The notes beneath the pieces were generated by a model. That model ran no database searches, was not told the origin of the DNA, and worked only from the letters and a program-made list of their open reading frames with translations. From contig JAAEZQ010000012.1 in assembly GCA_018222805.1 (NCBI GenBank), forward strand, positions 1 through 64,000: a DNA stretch of 64,000 nt, given 5' to 3'. This document shows, one piece after another, positions 48,150-58,447 of the stretch; positions within the stretch are counted from its first letter, which is position 1, and each line of letters opens with the position of its first letter. The DNA is from Vibrionaceae bacterium (GTDB taxonomy: Bacteria; Pseudomonadota; Gammaproteobacteria; Enterobacterales; Vibrionaceae). Position numbers and translations under genes: made by a program.

Positions 48150-51059
48150 ATGACATTTGCTTTGGGGCAGCGCTGGATTAGCGATACGGAAAGCGATTTA
48201 GGTTTAGGTACGGTAGTTGCGATGGATGCTCGTACTGTGACGTTGATGTTTGCAGCATCAGAGGAAAGCCGAGTGTACGCACGTAACGATGCACCTGTTA
48301 CCCGAGTGACGTTTAACGTTGGTGATGTTATCGATTGCCAGGAAGGTTGGTCTCTGAAAGTTGAAGAAGTGCTTGAAGATGAAGGCCTGTACACCTACTT
48401 CGGCACTCGTGAAGATACACAGGAAACGGCAGTTGTACTGCGTGAGATTTTCCTTAGCAACCAAATTCGCTTCAACAAGCCTCAAGATAAGTTGTATGCA
48501 GGTCAGATTGACCGCATGGACAACTTCGTTTTGCGTTATCGTGCACTAACCAATCAGTTTGAACAACATAAGAGCCCAATGCGCGGTCTTTGCGGTATGC
48601 GCGCAGGTCTGATTCCTCATCAGTTATACATTGCGCATGAAGTCGGTCGCCGCCATGCTCCTCGTGTTTTACTGGCCGATGAAGTTGGTTTAGGTAAAAC
48701 CATCGAAGCGGGTATGATCATTCATCAGCAAGTATTGTCTGGTCGCGCTGAGCGCATTTTGATTGTGGTGCCTGAAACGCTGCAACATCAATGGCTAGTA
48801 GAGATGATGCGTCGTTTCAATCTGCATTTCTCAATCTTTGATGAAGAACGTTGTATTGAAGCGTTCGCAGATGCAGAAAACCCATTTGATACCCAACAAT
48901 ACGTACTGTGTTCTCTGGATTTCCTACGTAAGAGCCGTAAGCGTTTTGAGCAAGCTCTGGAAGGTGAATGGGATCTACTGGTTGTCGATGAAGCACATCA
49001 CCTTGAATGGAGTCAGGACAAGCCAAGTCGTGAATACCAAGTCGTTGAAGGCTTGGCTGAACGTACCTCTGGCGTGTTGCTACTGACCGCAACGCCAGAG
49101 CAATTAGGTCGTGAGAGTCACTTTGCGCGCCTGCGCTTACTTGATCCTGATCGTTTCTACGATTACGAAGCATTCGTTGAGGAAGAAGAGCAATACGCCC
49201 CAGTTGCTGACGCGATTACTTCTCTTTTTACCGGTGAAAAGCTGCCTAACGATGCCAAAAACCAAATCACTGAATTGCTGTCTGAGCAGGATGTCGAACC
49301 ACTTTTCCGCATTATCGAAAGCAACAGTGATGAAGAGTCAAAAGCGTCGGCACGTCAGGAACTGATCGACAACCTGATGGATCGCCACGGTACTGGACGC
49401 GTTCTGTTCCGTAATACTCGTGCTGCTATTAAGGGTTTTCCGGTGCGTAACGTGCACCTAATGCCAATGGATATTCCACAGCAATATACGACCTCGATGC
49501 GTGTAGCTGGCTTGATTGGTGGCAAGATGAGTTCTGAAGCCCGTGCGATGAAAAACCTTTACCCAGAAGAGATCTTCCAGGAGTTTGAAGGTGATGAATC
49601 AAGCTGGTGGCAGTTTGACTCGCGTGTGAACTGGTTACTTGAAAAAGTGACAGAAAAACGCAGCGAGAAGATCCTAGTTATCGCTTCTCGTGCAAGTACG
49701 GCTTTGCAGCTAGAGCAGGCATTACGTGAACGTGAAGGCATCCGCGCGACGGTCTTCCATGAAGGCATGTCGATTCTAGAGCGTGACAAAGCAGCGGCTT
49801 ACTTCGCGCAAGAAGAGGGCGGAGCTCAGGTTCTTATCTGTAGTGAGATTGGCTCAGAAGGTCGTAACTTCCAGTTTGCTAACCAGTTAGTGATGTTTGA
49901 TCTACCGTTCAACCCAGACTTGCTTGAGCAGCGTATTGGTCGTTTGGACCGTATCGGGCAAAACCGCGACATCGACATTCATGTCCCTTATCTGAAAGGC
50001 ACTTCGCAAGCGATTCTGGCTCGTTGGTTCGACGAAGGTTTGAATGCTTTTGCTGAAACCTGTCCGACTGGTCGAGCAGTTTACGATAAGTACTCTGATG
50101 CTTTGATTGAGATTCTAGCATCTGGTGATACCAGTGAATTGGATGGCATCATTGAAGAATCAGCGAAAATGAACAAACAGCTGAAGTCTCAATTGGAACA
50201 AGGTCGTGACCGTCTGCTAGAAATGCACTCTAACGGTGGCGAGAAAGCGCAGCAAATCGTTGAGAAAATCTCCTCTACTGATGGTGATACTAATTTGGTG
50301 ACATTTGCTCTGTCACTGTTTGACACGATTGGTCTGAACCAGGACGACAAAGGTGAAAACGCACTGGTTGTGACGCCATCTGAACACATGATGGTACCGA
50401 GCTACCCAGGCCTGCCTTATGAGGGGGCGACTATCACGTTCGATCGTGAAACCGCGTTGTCTCGTGAAGATATGCACTTTATCAGTTGGGAGCACCCGAT
50501 GATCCAAGGTGGTATCGATCTTCTGATGAGTGAGGGCGTGGGTACGTCAGCGGTTTCGTTGCTGAAAAATAAAGCTCTACCAGTCGGTACGATTCTGCTT
50601 GAGTTGATTTATGCAGTGGATGCCCAAGCTCCGAAACGTAGTGGTATTGCTCGCTTTTTGCCGAAGACACCAATTCGCCTGATGATGGACTCACGTGGTA
50701 ATGATTTATCATCGCAGGTTGAGTTTGAAGGCTTCAACCGCCAGCTTAGCCCAGTTAACCGCCACCTTGGCAGCAAACTGGTAACGTCAGTGCAAAAAGA
50801 CGTGCATCGTTTGATCGAAACGGGCGACGAACTGGTTGAGCAGAAAGTAGAAGAAGTACGCAAGCAGGCTGAGCAAGATATGCAGCATAGCTTGAATTCC
50901 GAGCTTGAGCGTTTACAGGCTCTGAAAGCGGTCAATCCAAATATTCGTGATGAAGAAATTGAAACGATTGAAGCGCAGATTAAAGAGCTGACAGGGTACA
51001 TTAATCAAGCTCAGGTTCAGCTGGATTCGTTACGTTTGATTGTTGTCAGCCACAACTAA
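48150..51059 (+). CDS. rapA: RNA polymerase-associated Swi2/Snf2 ATPase RapA (HepA)
   Basis: Binds RNA polymerase and recycles it from non-productive post-termination complexes. It is 969 residues, close to the E. coli protein's length of 968. The N-terminal part (about 1-110) contains Tudor-like beta domains. Helicase motifs are present: [12 protein letters not shown] (about 177-188, Walker A), DEAHH (about 280), a SAT-like LLTATPEQ, and in the second lobe [20 protein letters not shown] and [18 protein letters not shown] precedes the ATG. It is followed by a perfect terminator. Confidence 0.98.
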   Translation: MTFALGQRWISDTESDLGLGTVVAMDARTVTLMFAASEESRVYARNDAPVTRVTFNVGDVIDCQEGWSLKVEEVLEDEGLYTYFGTREDTQETAVVLREIFLSNQIRFNKPQDKLYAGQIDRMDNFVLRYRALTNQFEQHKSPMRGLCGMRAGLIPHQLYIAHEVGRRHAPRVLLADEVGLGKTIEAGMIIHQQVLSGRAERILIVVPETLQHQWLVEMMRRFNLHFSIFDEERCIEAFADAENPFDTQQYVLCSLDFLRKSRKRFEQALEGEWDLLVVDEAHHLEWSQDKPSREYQVVEGLAERTSGVLLLTATPEQLGRESHFARLRLLDPDRFYDYEAFVEEEEQYAPVADAITSLFTGEKLPNDAKNQITELLSEQDVEPLFRIIESNSDEESKASARQELIDNLMDRHGTGRVLFRNTRAAIKGFPVRNVHLMPMDIPQQYTTSMRVAGLIGGKMSSEARAMKNLYPEEIFQEFEGDESSWWQFDSRVNWLLEKVTEKRSEKILVIASRASTALQLEQALREREGIRATVFHEGMSILERDKAAAYFAQEEGGAQVLICSEIGSEGRNFQFANQLVMFDLPFNPDLLEQRIGRLDRIGQNRDIDIHVPYLKGTSQAILARWFDEGLNAFAETCPTGRAVYDKYSDALIEILASGDTSELDGIIEESAKMNKQLKSQLEQGRDRLLEMHSNGGEKAQQIVEKISSTDGDTNLVTFALSLFDTIGLNQDDKGENALVVTPSEHMMVPSYPGLPYEGATITFDRETALSREDMHFISWEHPMIQGGIDLLMSEGVGTSAVSLLKNKALPVGTILLELIYAVDAQAPKRSGIARFLPKTPIRLMMDSRGNDLSSQVEFEGFNRQLSPVNRHLGSKLVTSVQKDVHRLIETGDELVEQKVEEVRKQAEQDMQHSLNSELERLQALKAVNPNIRDEEIETIEAQIKELTGYINQAQVQLDSLRLIVVSHN

Positions 51060-51083
51060 GCTCAAAGACTCAAACTCAATAAC

Positions 51084-51110
51084 AAAGGCCTTCAATAGAA
51101 GGCCTTTTCT
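51084..51110. terminator. Terminator of rapA and the convergent Nramp-like gene
   Basis: A 10-bp stem, AAAGGCCTTC (51084-51093) / GAAGGCCTTT (51098-51107), has the loop AATA and T-rich sequence on the plus side. Confidence 0.92.
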
Positions 51111-51147
51111 TTTTTAGATGCGAACTTTTTATCTGCTTAGCAGCCTA

Positions 51148-52413
51148 TTACATTAGCCACTTCCACCAGATAAACACAGCCAGAAAGCCAAACAGGTAAA
51201 TCAAACCAGCAATCGACAACCACTTCAGTTTACGTCCGACGGCCAAAGCTTTCGGCAGCTCTGTTTTACTCACCAGTGTGTAGTTCAGTAGAGCGAAGAA
51301 TGGCGTAGTCATAAAGGCCAGAATCATTGCAAAGTTCAACATTGGCAATAGCGCTGAAGCCCAGAAGATCACAATACCCAGCGCGAGAAAAGAAACGACT
51401 AGCATGATGGCTGATGTTGCTTTCGGATTTGTGTCTGGTTGCGAACGAAGTAGGCGTTGAGAGTCTGAAATGACACGTGAGTAGCCATCGATAACCGTGA
51501 TCGTACTGCCAAAAATACAGAAGAATGCAATGACCGCAATGAGGTAACGAGACCACTCACCGATCGTTGACGCATACAAGCCAACAAGTTGGTGGGAGAA
51601 GCCTACGCCAGAACTTTTCAATTCAACCCCCGAGCCATGTAACATCAATGATCCCAAAGATAAAAAGACGATGGCCAGAATCGCAGTACCAATGTAGCCG
51701 ACGTTAAAGTCAAACAGAGCTGAACGTGGTGTTACTTCTTGCTCACTGGATTGGCGCTTCAACCATGCTGAGGTTAAACACGAAATTTCGATGGGCGCTG
51801 GCATCCAGCCCATCGTCACAACAATAAAGCCGATTGCTGCAATAGACCAAGGTGAAGGCGGCTCGAAATTCGCCACTTGCTCAACAGGGTTGCCAAATGC
51901 AATCGCAACGGCAAGCAGTGTCGTAATGGTTAGGACAGACATGATGACTTTAGATAGCGTGTCTAACGCTTTGTAGTGACCAGCGAAAAGAATGAGCAGA
52001 CACGTCGCGATCACAATGATACTCAGAGAGGTCATGGATAACGAAAATGGAATGAAATAGCCCAACAGGCTTGCACTGAACATCAGAAGTGCGGCGGTAT
52101 TAATGACCGCTGAAACAACGCTTAAAAATAGAAATGCCCATAGGTAAGGACGGCCCATTTTCGCGTAGCCTTCAACCAATGTATTACCTGTACCTATGGT
52201 GTACTGCACGCCTGCACGGAAGAAGGGATACTTGAAAAAGTTGACCAACAGGATAAGCGCAGCGAGTTGCCAGCCATAGATAGCACCGGCTTTTGTTGAT
52301 GCGACGAGGTGAGAGCCTCCTACAGCCGCAGAAGCCATAAGAATTCCTGGGCCTAGCGAGCGAAAGAATAAGGATATTTTGGATTTGGGTGATGGTGTTA
52401 TTGCGGAGTCCAT
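51148..52413 (-). CDS. Nramp-like membrane transporter with non-canonical ion-binding motifs
   Basis: A 421-residue protein with about 11 hydrophobic helices and clear Nramp-fold landmarks (GPGILMASAAVGG at helix 1, MGWMPAPIEIS at helix 6). In metal-transporting Nramps these positions read DPGN and MPH; here they are GGSH and MPAP, so the usual Mn2+/Fe2+ ligands are absent. It could carry another substrate or use other ligands. I take MDSAITPS as the start (AAGGA nine bases upstream). The gene stands alone between the rapA terminator and the rluA promoter region. Function unassigned beyond the family. Confidence 0.8.
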   Translation of the reverse strand: MDSAITPSPKSKISLFFRSLGPGILMASAAVGGSHLVASTKAGAIYGWQLAALILLVNFFKYPFFRAGVQYTIGTGNTLVEGYAKMGRPYLWAFLFLSVVSAVINTAALLMFSASLLGYFIPFSLSMTSLSIIVIATCLLILFAGHYKALDTLSKVIMSVLTITTLLAVAIAFGNPVEQVANFEPPSPWSIAAIGFIVVTMGWMPAPIEISCLTSAWLKRQSSEQEVTPRSALFDFNVGYIGTAILAIVFLSLGSLMLHGSGVELKSSGVGFSHQLVGLYASTIGEWSRYLIAVIAFFCIFGSTITVIDGYSRVISDSQRLLRSQPDTNPKATSAIMLVVSFLALGIVIFWASALLPMLNFAMILAFMTTPFFALLNYTLVSKTELPKALAVGRKLKWLSIAGLIYLFGFLAVFIWWKWLM

Positions 52414-52801
52414 GCTTCGTGTCCTTGTTATTTTATTTGTTCCCAAGTGAGCTTGGGCGAGCGCATCACAGCATAAATTCGGGTGAACGGAGAATTAATG
52501 ACGTTAAGCGCTGTGGTAATGTTTTAATGATGTGTTTGAACCTGAATGTATTTATTTTTGTATGTCTTATGTTGAAGCTTCAAGGATATGAAGCCTCACG
52601 AATAGCAGGCTTTCTCTAGCACTCTATAAACTTATTGCTTAACTTGTCAAACTAATTTTACGTTCTGATTTTTTTTATTTTCAATGATGCTGTTGACACT
52701 GCATTCCCTTTTTGTTTGTAAGGTTATGGTTTCAAATTAAATGCCTTTTTGACAAGGCCTCGTTATAATCGCGGCGTTTTTAATTTCTAGAGACCCTGCC
52801 A
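52414..52801. other. Divergent intergenic region before rluA
   Basis: 388 bases without a gene. It holds a perfect hairpin CCCAAG-TGAG-CTTGGG (52442-52457) close to the Nramp-like start, and two mutually exclusive hairpins: GCTTC/GAAGC (52577-52594) and AAGCCT/AGGCTT (52591-52612). A TATAAT at 52764-52769 may be the rluA -10 box, but no good -35 lies at the right distance. Confidence 0.45.
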
Positions 52802-53554
52802 ATGGCAATGCTTGAATACACGCCCCCAACCGATCCTTGGGTTGACATCGTTTTTGAAGACGAACAAATTTTGGCTGTGAATAAGCCATCCGGCTTGTTA
52901 TCCGTACCGGGACGTCTTGCTGAGCATCACGATAGTATGTGGAGTCGCCTACAAGAGCAGTATCCGGACATTCAAGTGGTACATCGCCTAGATATGTCCA
53001 CTTCAGGTCTAATGGTATTAGCGAAGAATAAGCGTGCAGAAAGTGCCTTGAAGAAACAATTTCAGTTTCGTTTGACGCATAAAGTCTACTATGCGCGAGT
53101 TTGGGGACATATAGAGCAGCAAGAAGGCGAGATTGATTTACCGTTGATCTGCGACTGGCCGAATCGACCTTTACAGAAAGTCTGTTTTGACGATGGCAAA
53201 CCCTCTAAAACACAATTCCAGGTTGCTAAACTCGAAGATCACGATAACGGTGTTAAGACGACAATCGTACGTCTATTGCCTATTACAGGTCGGTCTCATC
53301 AGCTCCGTGTTCATATGCAAGCTCTAGGTCATCCCATTGTTGGCGATGAGTTCTACGCAACAGATGAGGCAAAAGCCTTTTCTGACCGTCTGGAGTTGCA
53401 CGCCGCGGAGCTGAGCTTTTACCATCCGAAAAGTCATTGGTTGCGCAGTATATTTGTTCCTTGTGACTTTTATCCGGAAGCGGAAGAGATGATCTTTGAC
53501 TATTTCGATCCAGAGCGTAAATTACCAGATTACAAAACACTGCCACGTCCATAA
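52802..53554 (+). CDS. rluA: Pseudouridine synthase RluA (23S rRNA U746 / tRNA U32)
   Basis: Converts uridine to pseudouridine in 23S rRNA position 746 and tRNA position 32. It has 250 residues, slightly longer than the E. coli protein. The catalytic Asp lies in HRLDMSTSG near residue 62, with the family marker NKPSGLLSVPGR near 27. The N-terminus MAMLEYTPPTDPW aligns with E. coli RluA rather than with RluC or RluD. As in E. coli it lies beside rapA, though here the Nramp-like gene intervenes. Confidence 0.93.
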   Translation: MAMLEYTPPTDPWVDIVFEDEQILAVNKPSGLLSVPGRLAEHHDSMWSRLQEQYPDIQVVHRLDMSTSGLMVLAKNKRAESALKKQFQFRLTHKVYYARVWGHIEQQEGEIDLPLICDWPNRPLQKVCFDDGKPSKTQFQVAKLEDHDNGVKTTIVRLLPITGRSHQLRVHMQALGHPIVGDEFYATDEAKAFSDRLELHAAELSFYHPKSHWLRSIFVPCDFYPEAEEMIFDYFDPERKLPDYKTLPRP

Positions 53555-53586
53555 ACTTCTTCTAAGGCAGTGAACAAGGAGCCGTT

Positions 53587-54549
53587 ATGTCACTGCCAAA
53601 AGTAGTCTTTCTTGACCGAGCTACTATCCCTGCCCATATTCAGGTACCGCTTCCTAGCTTTGAGCATGAGTGGGTGGAGTATGGTCTTACTTCACCAGAG
53701 CAAGCCGTTGAGCGGCTAGCAGATGTAGATATTGTCATCAGTAACAAAGTCGTTCTTGATCAGCAAGTACTGGCTCAATTACCTAAGCTACGCATGGTGG
53801 CAGTGGCTGCAACGGGTTTCAATAACGTTGATGTGGATTATTGTGCCAATAACAATATTGCTGTCGCGAACGTACAAGGGTATGCGACGCGTTCGGTCCC
53901 TGAACATGTGATTGCCATGTTATTTGCGCTGCGCCGCAACCTTTTCGGCTATCACCAAGATATCGCTGCGGGTGAATGGCAGCGTGACAAACAGTTCTGC
54001 TTTTTTACTCACTCTATCGGCGATATTAGCGGCAGTACATTGGGTATCATAGGTAGTGGTGCACTAGGGCAGGCAACCGCCCAATTGGCTCAGGCTTTGG
54101 GAATGAAAGTATTGTTTGCTGAGCGAAAAGGTGCAACTGAATGTCGACAAGGTTATGTGCCGTTCGAAGACGTTCTCGAGCAATCTGATGCAATTACACT
54201 CCATTGCCCATTGAATGAACACACGCGTAATCTGATTACTGACGCTGAGTTAAAGCAAATGAAGCCGACAGCCATACTGATTAATACAGGGCGCGGTGGT
54301 TTGGTGGATGAACAGGCTACGGTGGATGCACTACAAAGTGGTGAAATCTCAGCTGCTGGTTTTGATGTGTTTACTCAAGAACCGGCTGATGAAAGCAATC
54401 CTTTGATCGCGAACATGGCTATGCCAAACTTGCTGCTGACACCTCATGTTGCATGGGGTAGTGACTCTTCTATTCAGCGCTTAGCTGATATCTTAATTGA
54501 CAATATTAATGCATTTGAACTCGGAGAAAGAGTTAACCGCGTTGTATAA
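53587..54549 (+). CDS. D-2-hydroxyacid dehydrogenase (NAD-dependent, glycerate/hydroxypyruvate type)
   Basis: The 320-residue enzyme has the Rossmann motif GIIGSGALGQATAQ (about 152-165) and the catalytic Arg-Glu-His set: Arg in INTGRGGLVD, Glu in FDVFTQEPADE and His in LLTPHVAWG. It reduces 2-keto acids to D-hydroxyacids; similarity to glycerate/hydroxypyruvate reductases is strongest, but the substrate is not fixed by sequence. CAAGGAGCC precedes the ATG, and rluA ends 32 bases upstream. It is followed by a terminator. Confidence 0.88.
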   Translation: MSLPKVVFLDRATIPAHIQVPLPSFEHEWVEYGLTSPEQAVERLADVDIVISNKVVLDQQVLAQLPKLRMVAVAATGFNNVDVDYCANNNIAVANVQGYATRSVPEHVIAMLFALRRNLFGYHQDIAAGEWQRDKQFCFFTHSIGDISGSTLGIIGSGALGQATAQLAQALGMKVLFAERKGATECRQGYVPFEDVLEQSDAITLHCPLNEHTRNLITDAELKQMKPTAILINTGRGGLVDEQATVDALQSGEISAAGFDVFTQEPADESNPLIANMAMPNLLLTPHVAWGSDSSIQRLADILIDNINAFELGERVNRVV

Positions 54550-54567
54550 GCATCATTGGCTCAATAA

Positions 54568-54596
54568 AAAAGCAGACGAAGTCGTCTGCTTTTAAC
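54568..54596. terminator. Terminator between the dehydrogenase and darP
   Basis: An 11-bp stem, AAAAGCAGACG (54568-54578) / CGTCTGCTTTT (54583-54593), has a 4-base loop and suits both convergent genes. Confidence 0.93.
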
Positions 54597-54614
54597 GGTT
54601 TGTTTTTCTACGAA

Positions 54615-55142
54615 TCAGAGCTCTTCTTCGTTGAGGCCTTTAAGTATTTGGAAAATTTCACGGTACGCTTTCGCTGGCTTACCAGATTTTTTCTCTTTTG
54701 CTGCTTGGCGAGCAAGTTGGCGTAGACGTTGGCGATCTGCTTCTGGGTACAGCTCCACTACGTCATCAATGGCTTTATCGCCTTCTTCAACCACACGATC
54801 ACGCAGTGCTTCCAGCTTGTGAAAGACTGCCGTCAATTGAGAGTGCTTGTTACGAATTTTATCCAGTGCCGCTTGGATTGGTTCTGGGTCTTCATAGCGC
54901 ATCAACTTACCGATACGTTGCAATTGGCGACGACGCGCTTCGTTTTTAAAGCGTTGTGCATCAGCAATTGCTTCTCGCAGGTCTTCGCTCAATGGAAACT
55001 TTTCCAGAACTGCAGGCTTTAGGCCGACAAGCTCTTCGCCTAGCTTTTGCAGTTCTTCCATGTCTCGCTTCATCTCGGATTTACTTACCCAGATGATCTC
55101 TTCTTCTGGTTCCCATGGCGCTTTTTGATTCTTACGTGCCAT
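54615..55142 (-). CDS. darP: Ribosome maturation factor DarP (YjgA)
   Basis: A 175-residue, highly charged, all-helical protein of the DUF615/YjgA family, now known to help mature the large ribosomal subunit near the peptidyl-transferase centre. The [30 protein letters not shown] start, long Arg/Lys/Glu-rich helices and [17 protein letters not shown] segments are typical. Divergent from pmbA, as in many gammaproteobacteria. Confidence 0.93.
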   Translation of the reverse strand: MARKNQKAPWEPEEEIIWVSKSEMKRDMEELQKLGEELVGLKPAVLEKFPLSEDLREAIADAQRFKNEARRRQLQRIGKLMRYEDPEPIQAALDKIRNKHSQLTAVFHKLEALRDRVVEEGDKAIDDVVELYPEADRQRLRQLARQAAKEKKSGKPAKAYREIFQILKGLNEEEL

Positions 55143-55252
55143 TTCAGTTGCCTGTGTTTTGATTAATATTATGACTATTTTAACAAGAATCGTGGGGAGA
55201 AAGCGAAATTCTTGTTATTCTATTGAACATCAAATACAAGATGTGAAAGACA

Positions 55253-56596
55253 ATGGATATTAAACAGCAGGTTGCTGAGCAACGTACCGAGCTAGAACAG
55301 GCCGTCGCAAGAGCACTAAAGCTTGCATCGGCTAAGTCTGATGCCGCAGAAGTCGCAATTACTAAAAGCACTGGTTTAAGTGTTTCTACCCGTATGGGTG
55401 ATGTAGAAAATGTCGAATTCAATAGCGATGGTGCTCTAGGCATTACCGTTTACCGAGGTCAGCGCAAGGGCAGTGCGTCCACGTCCGACCTGAGTGAGGC
55501 TGCGATTGAACAAACGGTTATCGCGGCGCTGGATATTGCTCATTACACATCTGAAGACCCGTTCGCAGGGCCTGCAGCAAAAGAGTACATGGTTGACTCT
55601 ATACCAGATTTGGACTTGTTCCATCCAGACTCTCCTGATCCGGATTACGCAGCAGAAGTGGCGATTGCGGCAGAAAAAGAAGCACTGAGCTACGACAGCG
55701 CAATCAAACAAAGTGATGGTGCGAGTTACGATAGCCACTATGGCGTGAAAGTCTACGGCAACAGCCATGGTCTACTGGCAAGTTACGCTTCGAGTCGTCA
55801 CAGTACCAGCTGCTGTGTGATTGGTGTTGGTAAAAACGGCGAAATGGAACGTGATTACAGTTACACCGTTGCGCGTCATCGTGATGAGCTCTGGACTCCT
55901 GAAACGGTAGGGCGTAAAGCGGCAGAAAACACCGTAAATCGCTTGGATGCTCAGAGACTGAAAACGGGACAATACCCAATTATGTTTGCGGCTGATGTTG
56001 CGACAGGCTTAATTGGTCATTTGGTTATGGCGATAAGTGGCGGCAACCTATATCGTCAATCTTCTTTCCTTCTTGATCACCTAGGTAAGCAAATTCTGCC
56101 TGAGTGGTTCAATATTTCAGAGCGTCCGCACGTTATGCGCGGGTTGGCATCGAGCCCGTTTGACAGTGAAGGTGTCTACACTCAAGATCGCGAAATTATT
56201 ACCGATGGTGTGCTGGCCACTTATCTGCTAACCAGTTACGCGGCACGTAAAATGAAAATGGAGCCAACTGGCCATGCTGGTGGTATTCACAACTGGTACG
56301 TGAAATCGACGGGTCAAAACTTTGAGCAGATGCTGAAAGAGCTTGGTACGGGTCTACTGGTTACCGAAGTAATGGGTCAAGGTGTGAATGTCGTAACGGG
56401 TGATTACTCTCGTGGTGCGGCTGGTTTCTGGGTCGAAAATGGTGAGATTCAGTATCCTGTGTCTGAAATTACCATTGCAGCTAATTTAAAAGAGATGTTC
56501 AACAAGGTTGTTGCCGTGGGCAGTGATGTGGAAACCCGCTCTCAGATCCAAACGGGCTCTATTTTGCTGGACACAATGAAGGTTGCTGGCGAGTAA
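55253..56596 (+). CDS. pmbA: Metalloprotease subunit TldE/PmbA
   Basis: The regulatory partner of TldD; together they form the heterodimeric peptide protease. It has 447 residues with the TldD/PmbA fold. It lacks a HExxxH zinc motif, which is normal for TldE. The sequence [19 protein letters not shown] near 385-405 is a family hallmark. The gene is divergent from darP and followed by a palindromic repeat element. Confidence 0.95.
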   Translation: MDIKQQVAEQRTELEQAVARALKLASAKSDAAEVAITKSTGLSVSTRMGDVENVEFNSDGALGITVYRGQRKGSASTSDLSEAAIEQTVIAALDIAHYTSEDPFAGPAAKEYMVDSIPDLDLFHPDSPDPDYAAEVAIAAEKEALSYDSAIKQSDGASYDSHYGVKVYGNSHGLLASYASSRHSTSCCVIGVGKNGEMERDYSYTVARHRDELWTPETVGRKAAENTVNRLDAQRLKTGQYPIMFAADVATGLIGHLVMAISGGNLYRQSSFLLDHLGKQILPEWFNISERPHVMRGLASSPFDSEGVYTQDREIITDGVLATYLLTSYAARKMKMEPTGHAGGIHNWYVKSTGQNFEQMLKELGTGLLVTEVMGQGVNVVTGDYSRGAAGFWVENGEIQYPVSEITIAANLKEMFNKVVAVGSDVETRSQIQTGSILLDTMKVAGE

Positions 56597-56600
56597 TCTA

Positions 56601-56778
56601 ATACCAATCACAGTAAATAAGTGATCAGAAATCGCGTAGGCAAAATGCTTGAGAACAAGGCACAATTTTTCGATAAGTAGTTACTCTACAATCAAACTTC
56701 TTTGTTAACGAAAAAGGTAACGCCGTTATCAAGTATTTTAACAAGCTAGAATGACCAGTTATTTACGACGATTGGTAT
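56601..56778. mobile_element. MITE-like palindromic element, about 180 bases
   Basis: ATACCAATC (56601-56609) and GATTGGTAT (56770-56778) are perfect terminal inverted repeats. The match continues inward: ATACCAATC-acaG-TAAATAA-gTGaTC on the left versus ATACCAATC-gtcG-TAAATAA-cTGgTC on the right, about 21 of 26 positions. It contains no coding frame. The shape fits a non-autonomous miniature transposable element of the kind dispersed between vibrio genes. No second copy is present in this window and I see no clear target-site duplication. Confidence 0.7.
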
Positions 56779-56795
56779 AAGCCCATCTCAAATAC

Positions 56796-56826
56796 AAAAA
56801 AGCCTGATGTATGCATCAGGTTTTTT
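56796..56826. terminator. Terminator of mgtE (also able to end pmbA)
   Basis: CCTGATG (56803-56809) and CATCAGG (56814-56820) form a 7-bp stem with the loop TATG, flanked by A and T runs. Confidence 0.9.
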
Positions 56827-56846
56827 GTTATTCGTGAGCGGCAACT

Positions 56847-58202
56847 TTAGATCATGATGGTTGCGAGCCCGAGGAACACCGATAGACCAATCACGTCCGT
56901 GACGGTTGTTAGCGCCATACCACCAGCTAGCGCTGGGTCGATGTTCATCTTCTTGAGTAGGATAGGAATTGTCACCCCTGCGACACCAGCAACGAGTAAG
57001 TTGGTCAGCATTGCTGCTGAGATAATGCCACCCAACATCCAGTTGCCTTTCCAGACTACGACAATACCACCGATGATCAGCGCCCACATGATGCCGTTAA
57101 GCAAACCGATCGCCGCTTCTTTAATCAGCAGTTCGCGTTTATTCGAGTCACCAATGTGACCGAGGGCAAGGCCACGAATGACAAGTGCGACTGTCTGGTT
57201 GCCGGCAACACCACCCATAGATGGTACGATGGTCATCAAGACCGCAATCGCCGCCATTTGGTCCAGAGTGGCTTCAAACATGTTAGAAACTGAAGCTGCA
57301 GCTAGCGCTGCTAGGACATTGGCACCTAACCAAATACTACGTTTACGCGCAGATTTTACGACAGGTGCGAAGGTATCTTCATCATCGTCCATACCCGCCA
57401 TACTCATCATCGAGTGCTCAGCGTCTTCACGAATAACGTCAACCACGTCATCGATAGTGATACGACCAACCAGGTGTTGATTCTCATCCACGACCGGAGC
57501 AGACACCCAATTACGACGTTCAAACAGGCTCGCGACATCAGAATCACTGGTGTCCACCATGATCGCTTCGTCCGCGTCTTCCATAACATCGATAATTTTA
57601 ACGTCAGGTTGGGTCGTGATCAGCGTTGTGATTGGTAGTTCACCAATCAGTTTGCTTTCTTCATCAATGACATAAAGAGCATCTGTTGCTTCTGGCAGTT
57701 CGCCTTTCATGCGTAGATAGCGTAAGACTACATCGACGTCTACGTCACCACGAATTGTGATAACGTCGGTGTTCATTAGTCCACCAGCGGTATCTTCGGG
57801 GTAAGACAGGGCTGTTTCTACGCGAAGACGATCTGCTGAGTCCATTTGGGATAGAACTTCGCGTGATAGATCATCTGGCAAACTACGGAGTACGTAAGCA
57901 ACGTCATCGGTATCCATGCCTTCTGTTGCTTCTGCAAGCGCTTCAGGGGCCATTTTGGATACGAGGTTGTCTTTGACGTCTTCGTTGAGTTCATCAAGAA
58001 TCTCACCGTAATCTTCTGGGTCGGTCAGTTGCCAAAGCACGTCACGGCTTTTACGTGGAGCCGCTTCTAAAAGGTGAGCGATATCCTCAGGTTCCATGTC
58101 CTGGAGCTGACGGCGAACATGGACGAAGCGTCCGTTTTCCAACGCTTCTGTGACTTCTTGGAGGGCTTGGTGAGCTTGGTCGAATTCTATTTGCTCTGCC
58201 AT
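56847..58202 (-). CDS. mgtE: Magnesium channel/transporter MgtE
   Basis: A 451-residue Mg2+ channel with the standard layout: a cytoplasmic N-domain (about 1-130), two CBS domains (about 135-260) that sense Mg2+, a linker helix and five membrane helices (about 285-450). The helix with GVAGNQTVALVIRGLALG contains the conserved pore residues, and AGGMALTTVTDVIGL near the end includes the pore Asp. GGGAGG lies five bases before the ATG. It is monocistronic. Confidence 0.95.
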   Translation of the reverse strand: MAEQIEFDQAHQALQEVTEALENGRFVHVRRQLQDMEPEDIAHLLEAAPRKSRDVLWQLTDPEDYGEILDELNEDVKDNLVSKMAPEALAEATEGMDTDDVAYVLRSLPDDLSREVLSQMDSADRLRVETALSYPEDTAGGLMNTDVITIRGDVDVDVVLRYLRMKGELPEATDALYVIDEESKLIGELPITTLITTQPDVKIIDVMEDADEAIMVDTSDSDVASLFERRNWVSAPVVDENQHLVGRITIDDVVDVIREDAEHSMMSMAGMDDDEDTFAPVVKSARKRSIWLGANVLAALAAASVSNMFEATLDQMAAIAVLMTIVPSMGGVAGNQTVALVIRGLALGHIGDSNKRELLIKEAAIGLLNGIMWALIIGGIVVVWKGNWMLGGIISAAMLTNLLVAGVAGVTIPILLKKMNIDPALAGGMALTTVTDVIGLSVFLGLATIMI

Positions 58203-58338
58203 TCGTTCCTCCCAATTCCTGATGTTTACAATGCGTTGAATAATAACTTAATTCTAGGCGCCTTTTAATAACAACTTGTGAAACTAAACAAAATTATTTG
58301 CTAAAAGAAAGCAACTAAGAAAAAGGTCGGAGGGATAT

Positions 58339-58413
58339 ATGACTAAAACTGAAGAGAAACGCAAAGTTGTTTACTTACTTCAGTATCATGGTACTTGGAA
58401 GGCTTTAGCTTAA
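58339..58413 (+). CDS. Candidate 24-residue small protein
   Basis: A short frame, MTKTEEKRKVVYLLQ-like at its start and ending in WKALA, is preceded by a near-perfect ribosome-binding site (GGAGG, bases 58329-58333, five bases before the ATG). It lies on the plus strand in the gap between mgtE and npr, both on the minus strand. The charged N-terminus and Tyr/Leu-rich rest do not match any family I know. It may be a genuine small protein, a leader peptide or chance. Confidence 0.4.
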   Translation: MTKTEEKRKVVYLLQYHGTWKALA

Positions 58414-58447
58414 ACTCTTTGATTGCAATGCATAAAAAACGAGTAAA

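Noticed and set aside
52749..52769. TTGACA and TATAAT as the rluA promoter
   Set aside because: Only 9 bases separate the two boxes.
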